In this document: piece after piece, positions 6,900 to 14,363 of the stretch
How the letters are laid out: the number at the start of each line of letters is the position of its first letter
Numbering within the stretch: position 1 is the stretch's first letter
NCBI GenBank assembly: GCA_013822725.1
Contig: PNKX01000006.1
Coordinates: 125,549-189,548, forward strand
Direction of reading: 5' to 3'
DNA length: 64,000 nt
Source of the DNA: Pirellula sp.
Lineage (GTDB): Bacteria > Planctomycetota > Planctomycetia > Pirellulales > Lacipirellulaceae
Program-made: the position numbers and the translations under genes
The notes under the pieces: generated by a model
What the model was told of the DNA's origin: nothing
Seen by the model: only the letters and a program-made list of their open reading frames with translations
Databases searched by the model: none

Positions 6900-6915
6900 C
6901 GCAAGTGACGTGCCA
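6900..6915 (-). promoter_or_regulatory. Sigma-54 promoter of the 47-residue/CsbD/lipoprotein operon
   Basis: On the minus strand TGGCACG-TCAC-TTGCG: the full TGGCACG box and TTGC with exact GG-N10-GC spacing; only the last position is not A or T. The predicted start is near 6889 and the leader to the ATG at 6785 is about 105 nt. Confidence 0.75.
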
Positions 6916-7106
6916 AGCCATTCCGCTCGGCGTTTCTAGGGTTCGATCGAGGTGTTCGGCAGTGGAGTGGTTGTTGAGTCAACGAGGCGGACGCTAAGCG
7001 TCCACGTCTTTTTAAAGTTGGTAAGGAGCTAATAACCAAGTCGAGTAAAGCAGCGTCGAGCGAAACAGGGATGAAGAGATCGATTGCCCGTCGCAGCAAC
7101 AGATCG

Positions 7107-7122
7107 CGGAACACTGTTTGCT
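7107..7122 (+). promoter_or_regulatory. Weaker sigma-54 candidate upstream of the Hpt gene
   Basis: CGGAACA-CTGT-TTGCT keeps GG-N10-GC and TTGCT but differs at three positions of the -24 box. It lies about 90 bp before the Hpt ATG and diverges from the promoter at 6900-6915. Confidence 0.35.
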
Positions 7123-7210
7123 ACCTGATGCAGAGAGAAGAACGCTAGCAATGGACTGCAGTTAGACGGAGAGGCGGCGACGTCCAGAACAGACTGGCAG
7201 GACTAGTATC

Positions 7211-7597
7211 ATGAGGACCATCACTTCGCCCCACGACGGCCATGATTCGTCATCCGCCCCCATGGACGTGCCAGATGCACTCAGCCGACTAGGCGACGAC
7301 CGCGAGTTGCTCAGCGCCATCATCGAGATCTTTCTCGAGGATTATCCCGCGCTATTGGACAAGATTCGTCGTGCCGTGATGGGAAACGATCCCCCCACGT
7401 TGCAGCGTGCCGCTCACAATCTGAAAGGGCTCGCCGTCACGCTCAGCGCCGGCGACGTCGCGGCGGCTGCCAGTCGACTCGAACACATGGGTTCTGCGAA
7501 CTGTCTTAGCGACGCCGCCGCGGCCGTGGCCGAGTTGGAATCGCATTTGAACGACTTAAACTCGGCGGCCCAGCGATACGTCAAGAACCCCCGCTAG
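7211..7597 (+). CDS. Stand-alone histidine phosphotransfer (Hpt) protein
   Basis: 128 residues: a disordered N-terminus of about 20 residues, then a four-helix Hpt domain. LLSAIIEIFLEDYPALLDKI is the first long helix. The phosphoacceptor helix is AAHNLKGLAVTLSA with the active histidine at residue 69. The final helices contain AAASRLEHMG and AVAELESHLNDL. Hpt proteins shuttle phosphate between the receiver of a hybrid histidine kinase and another response regulator. No kinase is adjacent, so this is an orphan relay protein. The nearest regulator candidates are the activator tail at 1-274 and the two-component pair near 26-29 kb. AGGA lies 8 nt before the ATG. Confidence 0.85.
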   Translation: MRTITSPHDGHDSSSAPMDVPDALSRLGDDRELLSAIIEIFLEDYPALLDKIRRAVMGNDPPTLQRAAHNLKGLAVTLSAGDVAAAASRLEHMGSANCLSDAAAAVAELESHLNDLNSAAQRYVKNPR

Positions 7598-7602
7598 CCG
7601 CC

Positions 7603-7640
7603 AATTCGGCGCGTCTGTAACAATTCCGCGCGTCTGTAAC
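7603..7640. repeat. Two tandem 19-bp direct repeats after the Hpt gene
   Basis: AATTCGGCGCGTCTGTAAC and AATTCCGCGCGTCTGTAAC are adjacent with a single mismatch. They begin 6 nt after the Hpt stop and lie about 140 bp upstream of the TPR lipoprotein gene. Confidence 0.7.
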
Positions 7641-7777
7641 AATGCGGCGCCGACGGCGCTGAATGGGGGAGTTGTAGGGGCTTCGTCGCGTTCTCGCCCA
7701 GTGCGGCAGGAGAAAGGTATATTGAAGGGATCGACTTCTCTTCACTTATCTACTTGGCCTCTCGGAGGCGCTCTGGC

Positions 7778-9124
7778 ATGCTCTGTTCACGATCACATTT
7801 CGTCGCCTTCCGCTCCTGCGGATTAGCTGCGGTCGCAATACTCGGCATGGCGGGTTGCTCGCGACCGACTGGCGACGCCGATGTCTCCGCCAACGTCGCG
7901 AAGCCAGCTGCCACATCTTCAGCGCCAGCCCCAGGGCCGGCTGTCGTGGCGACCAACCAGGCCGTTGAGCAAACAGAGACGGGAAGCAAGCTCCTCGAAG
8001 CAGGCGATTACGAGCAAGCCGTCGAGCAATTCACGCTCGCCATTAAATCAGCGGGCGTCAACGTCGAGCCGGTCGTCGTCGACAATGCCGCCGCGTCGCT
8101 CTATCGCAAGCGCGGCATCGCCTACCTGCGGATGGGATTCCCCGATACGGCGAAGGAGGATTTCACCGACGCGATCACTTTTGCGCCGGCCGATCCCGCG
8201 TCGTACGAACAACGAGCTATCGCCTACATGCAACTGGGCGATTTGTTCAATGCCGTGCGCGACGCGACGCAGGCGATTCGCCTTAATCCGCGCAATGCGG
8301 CCGCCTACCATACGCGCGGGTTGGTCTACCTGCGACGCCAGCAGTTTGAACGCGCCGTCCCCGATTTGGAGCAAGCGCTGGTTGAGGACCCGACTCTAAC
8401 CGCGGTCGTGACGCCGCAACTCGGCGAAGCATACTACCGCTGGAGCGAACAGCTCGACGACGACGGCGACGAGGCGGCTGCAGCGGAGAAGATGGCGGCG
8501 GCAAATCGTTTAGCGCCCGAGTACGTGCGACGCCAGATCGCGCTGGCCGCGACGCCGGAGGTGGAAGAAGTCGAGGTGATCGAACAGACGGTCGCCAAAC
8601 CGATCGTCAGCGAGGCTGATGAGCACTTCGGCCGCGGCGTCGAACTACAGCAGCGCGGCGAAAACGATCAGGCGATTATCGAGTTCACCGAGTCGATCAC
8701 GCTCGATCGCGACCAAACGGCCGCGTACCTCCGCCGCGGCGAAACGCTGCTGGCAATGAACTTTCCCGATACGGCGCTTGCAGATTTTCAATCGGCTGAA
8801 GCCCGCAGCGGACCGACGGCTGAGATCCACCGGCTGCAGGCCCGCACTTACCTCGCTCTCGAAAGCCCGCACCGCGCCGCGATGTCGGCGACCGATGCTC
8901 TGCACGACAACCCGAGCGACGCGTCGATGTACGCCCTCCGTGGCGAGGCGTATCTCCAGATGGAGAACTGGGACCGCGCGATCGCCGACCTGGAGGAAGC
9001 GATTCGGCGCGATCCGAAACTCAAAGAGTCGCTGACGCCGTCGCTCGCCGCCGCTCAGAAGGGACGCGAAGAAGCGCGTGCGAAGCAGATGCAGACGGCT
9101 TACTCGATTACGATGCCCGAGTGA
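7778..9124 (+). CDS. TPR-repeat lipoprotein
   Basis: 448 residues. The signal region SCGLAAVAILGMAGC ends in a lipobox, so the protein should be membrane-anchored and extracytoplasmic. A low-complexity Ala/Pro linker follows. Two blocks of tetratricopeptide repeats then appear: about residues 50-195 (KLLEAGDYEQAVEQFTLAI, YRKRGIAYLRMGFPDTAKED, YHTRGLVYLRRQQFERAVPD) and about 275-425 (GVELQQRGENDQAIIEFTES, ALRGEAYLQMENWDRAIADL). TPRs form superhelical protein-binding scaffolds. A TTG at 7754 extends the frame, but the ATG at 7778 has GGAGG 9 nt upstream. No catalytic motif is present. Partner unknown. Confidence 0.85.
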   Translation: MLCSRSHFVAFRSCGLAAVAILGMAGCSRPTGDADVSANVAKPAATSSAPAPGPAVVATNQAVEQTETGSKLLEAGDYEQAVEQFTLAIKSAGVNVEPVVVDNAAASLYRKRGIAYLRMGFPDTAKEDFTDAITFAPADPASYEQRAIAYMQLGDLFNAVRDATQAIRLNPRNAAAYHTRGLVYLRRQQFERAVPDLEQALVEDPTLTAVVTPQLGEAYYRWSEQLDDDGDEAAAAEKMAAANRLAPEYVRRQIALAATPEVEEVEVIEQTVAKPIVSEADEHFGRGVELQQRGENDQAIIEFTESITLDRDQTAAYLRRGETLLAMNFPDTALADFQSAEARSGPTAEIHRLQARTYLALESPHRAAMSATDALHDNPSDASMYALRGEAYLQMENWDRAIADLEEAIRRDPKLKESLTPSLAAAQKGREEARAKQMQTAYSITMPE

Positions 9125-9139
9125 GTCGCTGGAATCTAT

Positions 9140-9224
9140 AGCCCCCGACTCCGCCGGGGGGTAGCGCACCGTGGGACGTTGCGTGCCGGCATGGTACGCG
9201 ACCCCCCGGCGGAGCCGGGGGCTG
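9140..9224. repeat. Family A palindromic intergenic repeat, copy 2
   Basis: Left arm AGCCCCCGACTCCGCCGGGG, then GGTAGC. Right arm CCCCCCGGCGGAGCCGGGGG, then CTG. It fills the gap between the convergent TPR lipoprotein and DUF1501 genes. Confidence 0.85.
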
Positions 9225-9231
9225 TAGCGCG

Positions 9232-10701
9232 TTACGCCAAAATCCCCTTCACAACATGCGCTTCCTCGACGCCCGTCAGCTTCGTGTCGAGTCCGCGGAA
9301 CTTGTACGTGAATCGCGCGTGATCGATTCCCAAACAGTGAAGAATCGTCGCGTGGAGATCGCGGAGGTGGACCGGGTTCTCGACGATGTTGTAGCAGAAG
9401 TCGTCGGTCTTGCCGTATTCGATCCCCGGTTTCACGCCGGCGCCCGCCAGCCACACGGTGAAACAGCGGCCGTGATGGTCGCGCCCCATGCCGGGATCGC
9501 CCAACTCTCCCTGGCTGAACACCGTCCGGCCGAACTCGGTGGCGAAGACCACGAGCGTATCTTCGAGCAGCCCGCGTTGCCGTAGGTCTTTGATGAGCGC
9601 CGCCGTCGGTTGATCGACGTCTTTGCACTGGTTCGGCAGTTGTTTAGCGATCGCGATGTGCTGATCCCAGCCGCGGTGAAAGAGCTGCACGAACCGCACG
9701 TCGCGCTCCAGCAGCCGTCGCGCGAGCAAGCAGTTCGCTGCGTAGCTCCCCGCCTTCGCTACCTCGGGGCCGTAGGAAGCGAGCGTCTCGGGCGACTCGT
9801 CGCTGGTGTTGGTCAGTTCCGGCACCGAGGTCTGCATCCGGAACGCCATCTCGTAGGCGTTGATCCGCGCCAGCGTTTCGGGATCGCCTAGTTCTCGACC
9901 CCGCAGGTAATTCAAGTGGGCGAGGTCGTCGAGCATCTCGCGCCGCTGGACACGATTCGTCCCCGGTGGGTCTTTCAAATAGAGCACCGGGTTAGCGCCG
10001 GGCCTTAATCCCACACCTTGGTGCGACGATGGCAAGAAGCCGCTTCCCCAGAGTCGCGAGAAGATCGGTTGGCCCGGATTCTTCCCCGATCCCTGCGAGA
10101 CCATGGCGATAAAAGTCGGCAGGTTGTCGTTCGCGCTGCCGAGGCCGTAGCTCACCCACGCCCCCATGCTGGCGTACCCCGGTTGCTGGTTGCCGGTGTT
10201 CATGTAGGTGATGGCGGGGTCGTGGTTGATCGCCTCGGTATGCATCGACTTGATGATGCACATCTCGTCGGCGATCGTTTGCATGTGGGGGAGCAGGTCG
10301 CTCATCCACGTCCCTTGCTCGCCGCAGCGCCGGCCCGGCCACAACGGCGCCACCACTGGATACGCCGATTGCCCGGAAGTCATCCCGGTAAGGCGTTGCT
10401 CGCCCTTGACCGAAGCAGGGATCTCCTTGCCGTGAAACTGCGCGAGCGTCGGCTTGTGGTCGAACAGATCAACGTGCGAGAAACCTTCCGACTGGAACAG
10501 ACAGAGGACCCGCTTCGCCTTCGGCGCGAAATGCGGCAGCCCCAGCGACCCGCTCCCCATGCCGTTAGTAGCCGCAGCGAGCTGGCGGGCTTGTCCCGCC
10601 AGTAACGAACCGAGCGCCGCCGTCCCCAGCGTCCCCGCCGCACCGCCGAGAAAGGTGCGCCGCGTGAGATGCCGTGCGAATTCTTCAGATGGATCGATCA
10701 C
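9232..10701 (-). CDS. DUF1501 family protein (Tat-exported, sulfatase-like fold)
   Basis: 489 residues. The N-terminus has a twin-arginine motif, [13 protein letters not shown], with Arg-Arg at about residues 14-15, followed by an alanine-rich hydrophobic stretch, so export folded through Tat is likely. [22 protein letters not shown] matches the start of DUF1501, [15 protein letters not shown] and [19 protein letters not shown] are its C-terminal motifs, and the end [20 protein letters not shown] is characteristic. The family belongs to the alkaline phosphatase/sulfatase superfamily and is strongly expanded in planctomycetes; substrates are unknown. A TTG at 10725 would extend it; GTG 10701 with GAGGA 6 nt upstream is preferred. 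It lies downstream of the PSD1 gene on the same strand, the usual planctomycete pairing. Confidence 0.92.
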   Translation of the reverse strand: MIDPSEEFARHLTRRTFLGGAAGTLGTAALGSLLAGQARQLAAATNGMGSGSLGLPHFAPKAKRVLCLFQSEGFSHVDLFDHKPTLAQFHGKEIPASVKGEQRLTGMTSGQSAYPVVAPLWPGRRCGEQGTWMSDLLPHMQTIADEMCIIKSMHTEAINHDPAITYMNTGNQQPGYASMGAWVSYGLGSANDNLPTFIAMVSQGSGKNPGQPIFSRLWGSGFLPSSHQGVGLRPGANPVLYLKDPPGTNRVQRREMLDDLAHLNYLRGRELGDPETLARINAYEMAFRMQTSVPELTNTSDESPETLASYGPEVAKAGSYAANCLLARRLLERDVRFVQLFHRGWDQHIAIAKQLPNQCKDVDQPTAALIKDLRQRGLLEDTLVVFATEFGRTVFSQGELGDPGMGRDHHGRCFTVWLAGAGVKPGIEYGKTDDFCYNIVENPVHLRDLHATILHCLGIDHARFTYKFRGLDTKLTGVEEAHVVKGILA

Positions 10702-10716
10702 GCTAGTTCCTCGCCT

Positions 10717-10909
10717 CAGGCCCAACGGGCCGGCAGTTCATAGCCAGGGGCGCCAGCCCCTGGTCAACCGTCGTCGTTTAATTGTAAGCCCCAACGGGGC
10801 GGCAGTGGCTCGCAGCGCACTGTCGCTCCGTTGGAGCTTCGGTTCATGTTGTCACCGCGTCTCCAGGGGCTGGCGCCCCTGGCTATTGACGGTCGCCCCG
10901 TTGGGGCTC
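10717..10909. repeat. Family B composite palindromic repeat, copy 1
   Basis: Outer arms carry AGGCCCAACGGGCC and GCCCCGTTGGGGC. Inside, AGCCAGGGGCGCCAGCCCCT at 10742 faces its inverted copy near 10863-10883, and a central AGCCCCAACGGGGCGGC motif occurs near 10787. It occupies most of the gap between the PSD1 and DUF1501 genes. Confidence 0.75.
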
Positions 10910-10936
10910 GTGCGTCGCCGACGAATGGCGGGTTGC

Positions 10937-13900
10937 TCAGTTCCTCGTCACCGTTTCACTCAGGTTCATCATCAACGAAGCCACTTGCGACCACGCGGCA
11001 TGTTCGCTCGGCGAAATCGCTTCGTCGCGCACCGATTCGCCGCTGGCCAAATACGCTTCCGCCGCGACTTCGTCTGTGGCATATCGTTGCCGCTCGCGGC
11101 CGAGCGCCACGGCGAGCACGACAAGTTCTTCTTCCGTCGGCGGCCGCGACGTGCATTCTTCAAAGCCCCACCGCAGCCGCGCCGCGTCGTCGTCGGAGTG
11201 CTTGATGATCCGCTCGGCAAGGGCCCGACTCGCCTCGACGAACTGCACGTCGTTCAGCAGCACGAGCGCTTGCAGCGGCGTGGTCGTCGACGCCCGCTGC
11301 ACCGTGCAGATCTCGCGGTTTGGCGCATCGAACGCCACCATGTTCGGCGGCGGCACGGTTCGCTTCCAGTAGGTGTAGAGCGAGCGCCGGTACAGCTTCT
11401 CGCCATGGTCCTGCATGAACGCCTGCGAGGTCGCCGGCGAACTGCCGTAGTGGCTGATCTCCCGCCACAAGTCGCCGGGCGTGTAGGGATTGACGCTCGG
11501 GCCGCCGATGCGGTCGACGAGCAGGCCGCTTGATTTGAGCGCCGCGTCGCGAATGAACTCGGCCGGCAACCGAAACCGCGGGCCACGCGCGAGCAGTTGG
11601 TTCGCCGGATCGCGTTCGAGCAGATCGTCGCTCGCGGCCGACGTTTGCCGGTAAGTCGCCGACGTGACGATCTTGCGCACGAGCGCCTTCACGTCCCAAC
11701 CGCTTTCGACGAAGTCGACCGCCAGCCAATCGAGCAGTTCGGGATGGCTCGGCCATTCGCCTTGAGCGCCGAAGTCGGCGGTTGTCTTGACGATGCCCGT
11801 GCCGAAGAGCGTCTGCCAGAAGCGATTGACCGCCACCCGCGCCGTGAGCGGGTGATTCGGCGCCGCGATCCACTGGGCCAGCCCGAGCCGATTCCCAGGC
11901 GCGTCGGCGGGGAGCGGCGGCAAGGCGGCGGGCGTCCCGGGCGACACCTTCTCCGTCGGGGCTGCGTAATTGCCTCGCTCCAGAATAAACGTGTCGCGCG
12001 GCTGCTCCGCCTGGTCCATCACCATTGTCGGAAACTTCTCGGTCAGCACGCGTAGTCGCTCTTCGAGATTGGCGAGCTCCACGCGCTGCCGCTGCGTCGC
12101 TTCAGCATGCTCAACGAAGTAGGCGGCGACCGCTCGGCGTTCGTACGCGGCTTGGTCGCTAGCTGGCTTCTCGATGATTGAGATGATCTCCGCCGGCAGG
12201 TCGCTGCCGTCGTCTGCGCCCGTCACCGCGAGGAATTCGAATCGTTTGGCAACCAGCGGCGCGTTGACGCCGAAATTAATTTGCGTCGTCAGGTAAGGCG
12301 TCTGCGACGCATCGATCGGTTCGGCAAATGTCAGTGTCAAGTGGACGGGGCCGTCATGCGAGACCTCCGGCGACCAGCCGCTGAGTCCCGTATCGAGGAC
12401 CCCTTCGGGCCGATAGTCTGCGCGCCAGCTGTTCGCCGTCGCCTTCCGTACCTCGCGTAGGAGGTTGAGATTCACCTGATCGCCCGTCACGCTTTCGGCG
12501 CTGGCTGAGAACGACGTCACGACAAACGTCCCTTTCCCCGCTGCTGCGTCGGCTTTGGCGTCAGCCGTCGGCAACTTGCCGAAGCCCCAGCCGCCGCCTG
12601 GGGCGTCCGTATCAGGATGGAACACGATCCGGACGCCGGTAACCGGCTGGTCGGTGGCTGGCAATCGCATCGCTACGTCGTACGCCACTAGGCCGCCGCC
12701 ACTGGCAATCTTCACGAATCGGCCAGCTTCTACCTCGAAACCCGAACCGGCGTTGGGCGTGCTGACTTTGAGCACCTCCGCTTGGTGCAACTTCAAGTCG
12801 CGCCCACGCGCGCCGAGCAACTGCTGTTGTTCTGATACCCACCGGTCGATGGCTTCCTCAGCGGGGTGTTCCAATTCTTCGCGCAGCTTGGCGATGCGCT
12901 CCCGCAGCGCGGGCGCCTCGTCCGTTGGCAGCACCGTCTTCGCCTCGAAGTAGGGCCGCGGGTTCACCCCCGCGTTGCCGTCGAGGCCGATATCGCTCAG
13001 CGTGTTGAAGTACGCGAAGAACTGGTAGTACTCCCGCTGCGTGAGGGGATCGTACTTGTGATCGTGGCACTGGGCGCAGCCCAAGGTGAGGCCCAGCACC
13101 GCCTCGCCGAACGTCTTCACCCGGTCGGCGTTGTAGTTGGTGAGATTTTCCTCGGGGATCGTCCCCCCCTCATGCGTCACCATGTTATTCCGCTGGAAGC
13201 CGCTGGCGACGAGTTGGGCGTCGGTGTGGTTTGGCAACAGATCGCCCGCCAGTTGTTCCACGAGGAACTGGTCGTACGGCATGTTCGTGTTAAAGGCGTT
13301 GATCACCCAATCGCGCCACAGCCACATGTGCCGGCCGCCGTCGATCGAGAAGCCGTTCGTGTCGGCATAGCGCGCCGAGTCGAGCCACTCCAGCGCCATC
13401 CGCTCGCCGAAGTGGGGGCTGGCGAGCAATTGGTCGACCAATCGTTCGTAGGCGTCGGGCCGCTCATCAGCGACAAACGCTTCCACTTCCTCTACGCTAG
13501 GCGGCAACCCCGTCAAGTCGAAGAATAGCCGGCGGATCACCATCCGCCGGGAGGCCTCATCGGACGGCTGCAGCCCCTCAGTTTCGAGCTTTGCCAAAAC
13601 GAAACGATCAATCTCGTTCTTCACCCACGCCTGTTCGGCGACGTCGGGCAAGGCTTGCTTGACCGGCGGAATGAACGCCCAGTGCTTCGCGTAGACTGCC
13701 CCCTCATCGATCCACCGCCGCAGGATTTCTTTTTGTTCGGCCGTTAGCTCGCGATGCGAGTCGACCGGCGGCATCACCTCCGCTTCGTCCTCGCTGGTAA
13801 TCCGCCGCCACGCTTCGCTTGCCGCCGAATCGCCGGCGACGATCGCGGCGTGCCCGTCGCGGTCTGCGGTGGCCGAATCCGCAACGTCTAGCCGCAGCTC

Positions 13901-14098
13901 GGCTTCGCGCGACGCCTCATCAAATCCATGGCACGCGAAGCAGTTTTCCGACAGGATCGGACGCACGTCGCGGTTGTAGTCGACCTTCGCCTCGGACGCC
14001 GACGCCTTGGCGAACATCGCGGCGAACAGGAGCGGAGCCAGCCAGGCCAGCCGCCGCGGATGGAGAGCGCTGTCGCGCCCGAGAGGAGAGATTGGCAT
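10937..14098 (-). CDS. PSD1-type planctomycete cytochrome protein (DUF1549/DUF1553)
   Basis: 1053 residues. The start MPISPLGRDSALHPRRLAWL begins a signal peptide ending near residue 35. A planctomycete cytochrome C domain follows with VDYNRDVRPILSENCFACHG; C53 and C56-H57 form a CxxCH haem motif. DUF1549 lies at about 165-370 (EIDRFVLAKLETEGLQPS.. FFDLTGLPPS .. DYARYADTNGF type motifs). A region resembling a carbohydrate-binding jelly roll lies in the middle. DUF1553 (about 750-1020) includes NRFWQTLFGTGIVKTTADFG and FDAPNREICTVQR. The frame extends to 14377, but ATG 14098 fits the signal peptide. These multidomain proteins always travel with DUF1501 proteins in planctomycetes and are thought to act on polysaccharides with electron transfer; this is not proven. 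Confidence 0.92.
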   Translation of the reverse strand: MPISPLGRDSALHPRRLAWLAPLLFAAMFAKASASEAKVDYNRDVRPILSENCFACHGFDEASREAELRLDVADSATADRDGHAAIVAGDSAASEAWRRITSEDEAEVMPPVDSHRELTAEQKEILRRWIDEGAVYAKHWAFIPPVKQALPDVAEQAWVKNEIDRFVLAKLETEGLQPSDEASRRMVIRRLFFDLTGLPPSVEEVEAFVADERPDAYERLVDQLLASPHFGERMALEWLDSARYADTNGFSIDGGRHMWLWRDWVINAFNTNMPYDQFLVEQLAGDLLPNHTDAQLVASGFQRNNMVTHEGGTIPEENLTNYNADRVKTFGEAVLGLTLGCAQCHDHKYDPLTQREYYQFFAYFNTLSDIGLDGNAGVNPRPYFEAKTVLPTDEAPALRERIAKLREELEHPAEEAIDRWVSEQQQLLGARGRDLKLHQAEVLKVSTPNAGSGFEVEAGRFVKIASGGGLVAYDVAMRLPATDQPVTGVRIVFHPDTDAPGGGWGFGKLPTADAKADAAAGKGTFVVTSFSASAESVTGDQVNLNLLREVRKATANSWRADYRPEGVLDTGLSGWSPEVSHDGPVHLTLTFAEPIDASQTPYLTTQINFGVNAPLVAKRFEFLAVTGADDGSDLPAEIISIIEKPASDQAAYERRAVAAYFVEHAEATQRQRVELANLEERLRVLTEKFPTMVMDQAEQPRDTFILERGNYAAPTEKVSPGTPAALPPLPADAPGNRLGLAQWIAAPNHPLTARVAVNRFWQTLFGTGIVKTTADFGAQGEWPSHPELLDWLAVDFVESGWDVKALVRKIVTSATYRQTSAASDDLLERDPANQLLARGPRFRLPAEFIRDAALKSSGLLVDRIGGPSVNPYTPGDLWREISHYGSSPATSQAFMQDHGEKLYRRSLYTYWKRTVPPPNMVAFDAPNREICTVQRASTTTPLQALVLLNDVQFVEASRALAERIIKHSDDDAARLRWGFEECTSRPPTEEELVVLAVALGRERQRYATDEVAAEAYLASGESVRDEAISPSEHAAWSQVASLMMNLSETVTRN

Positions 14099-14363
14099 AG
14101 TCCTATGATTATAGACGGCCAAAGCACGGAGCGGCCACGACGGCGCTGCGCGAAAGATCCGTTGTTTCGGGACGCTCTGAACGGCTGCAGCGGACGCAAG
14201 GCGTCGGATTTTCGCCGTATATCGGACGCTCCGCCGCCTCGATGGCGCCGTGGCGGTCGAGTGGTCGCCCCTCAGATTTGGACGAAGCGCTACGACGGCA
14301 GCACCGTGCGCTGCCGTGCCGCCGTCTGATTCGCGTTGGTGGTAACGCAAAGTTGCAGTGTGT

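Larger units (their letters stand above)
6786..7210. other. Intergenic control region with two divergent sigma-54 candidates
   Basis: 425 bp without a gene. It contains the minus-strand sigma-54 promoter at 6900-6915 and a weaker plus-strand one at 7107-7122. Between them lie GTTGAGTCAAC (6973-6983) and GGACGC-TAA-GCGTCC (6989-7003), dyads that could bind an activator serving both directions. Confidence 0.5.

Noticed and set aside
8645-9628. 327-residue minus-strand frame over the end of the TPR gene
   Set aside because: Runs through the family A repeat and opposes two convincing genes; Arg-rich.
10454-11533. 359-residue plus-strand frame spanning the DUF1501/PSD1 gap
   Set aside because: It reads through the family B repeat and antisense to two strong genes.
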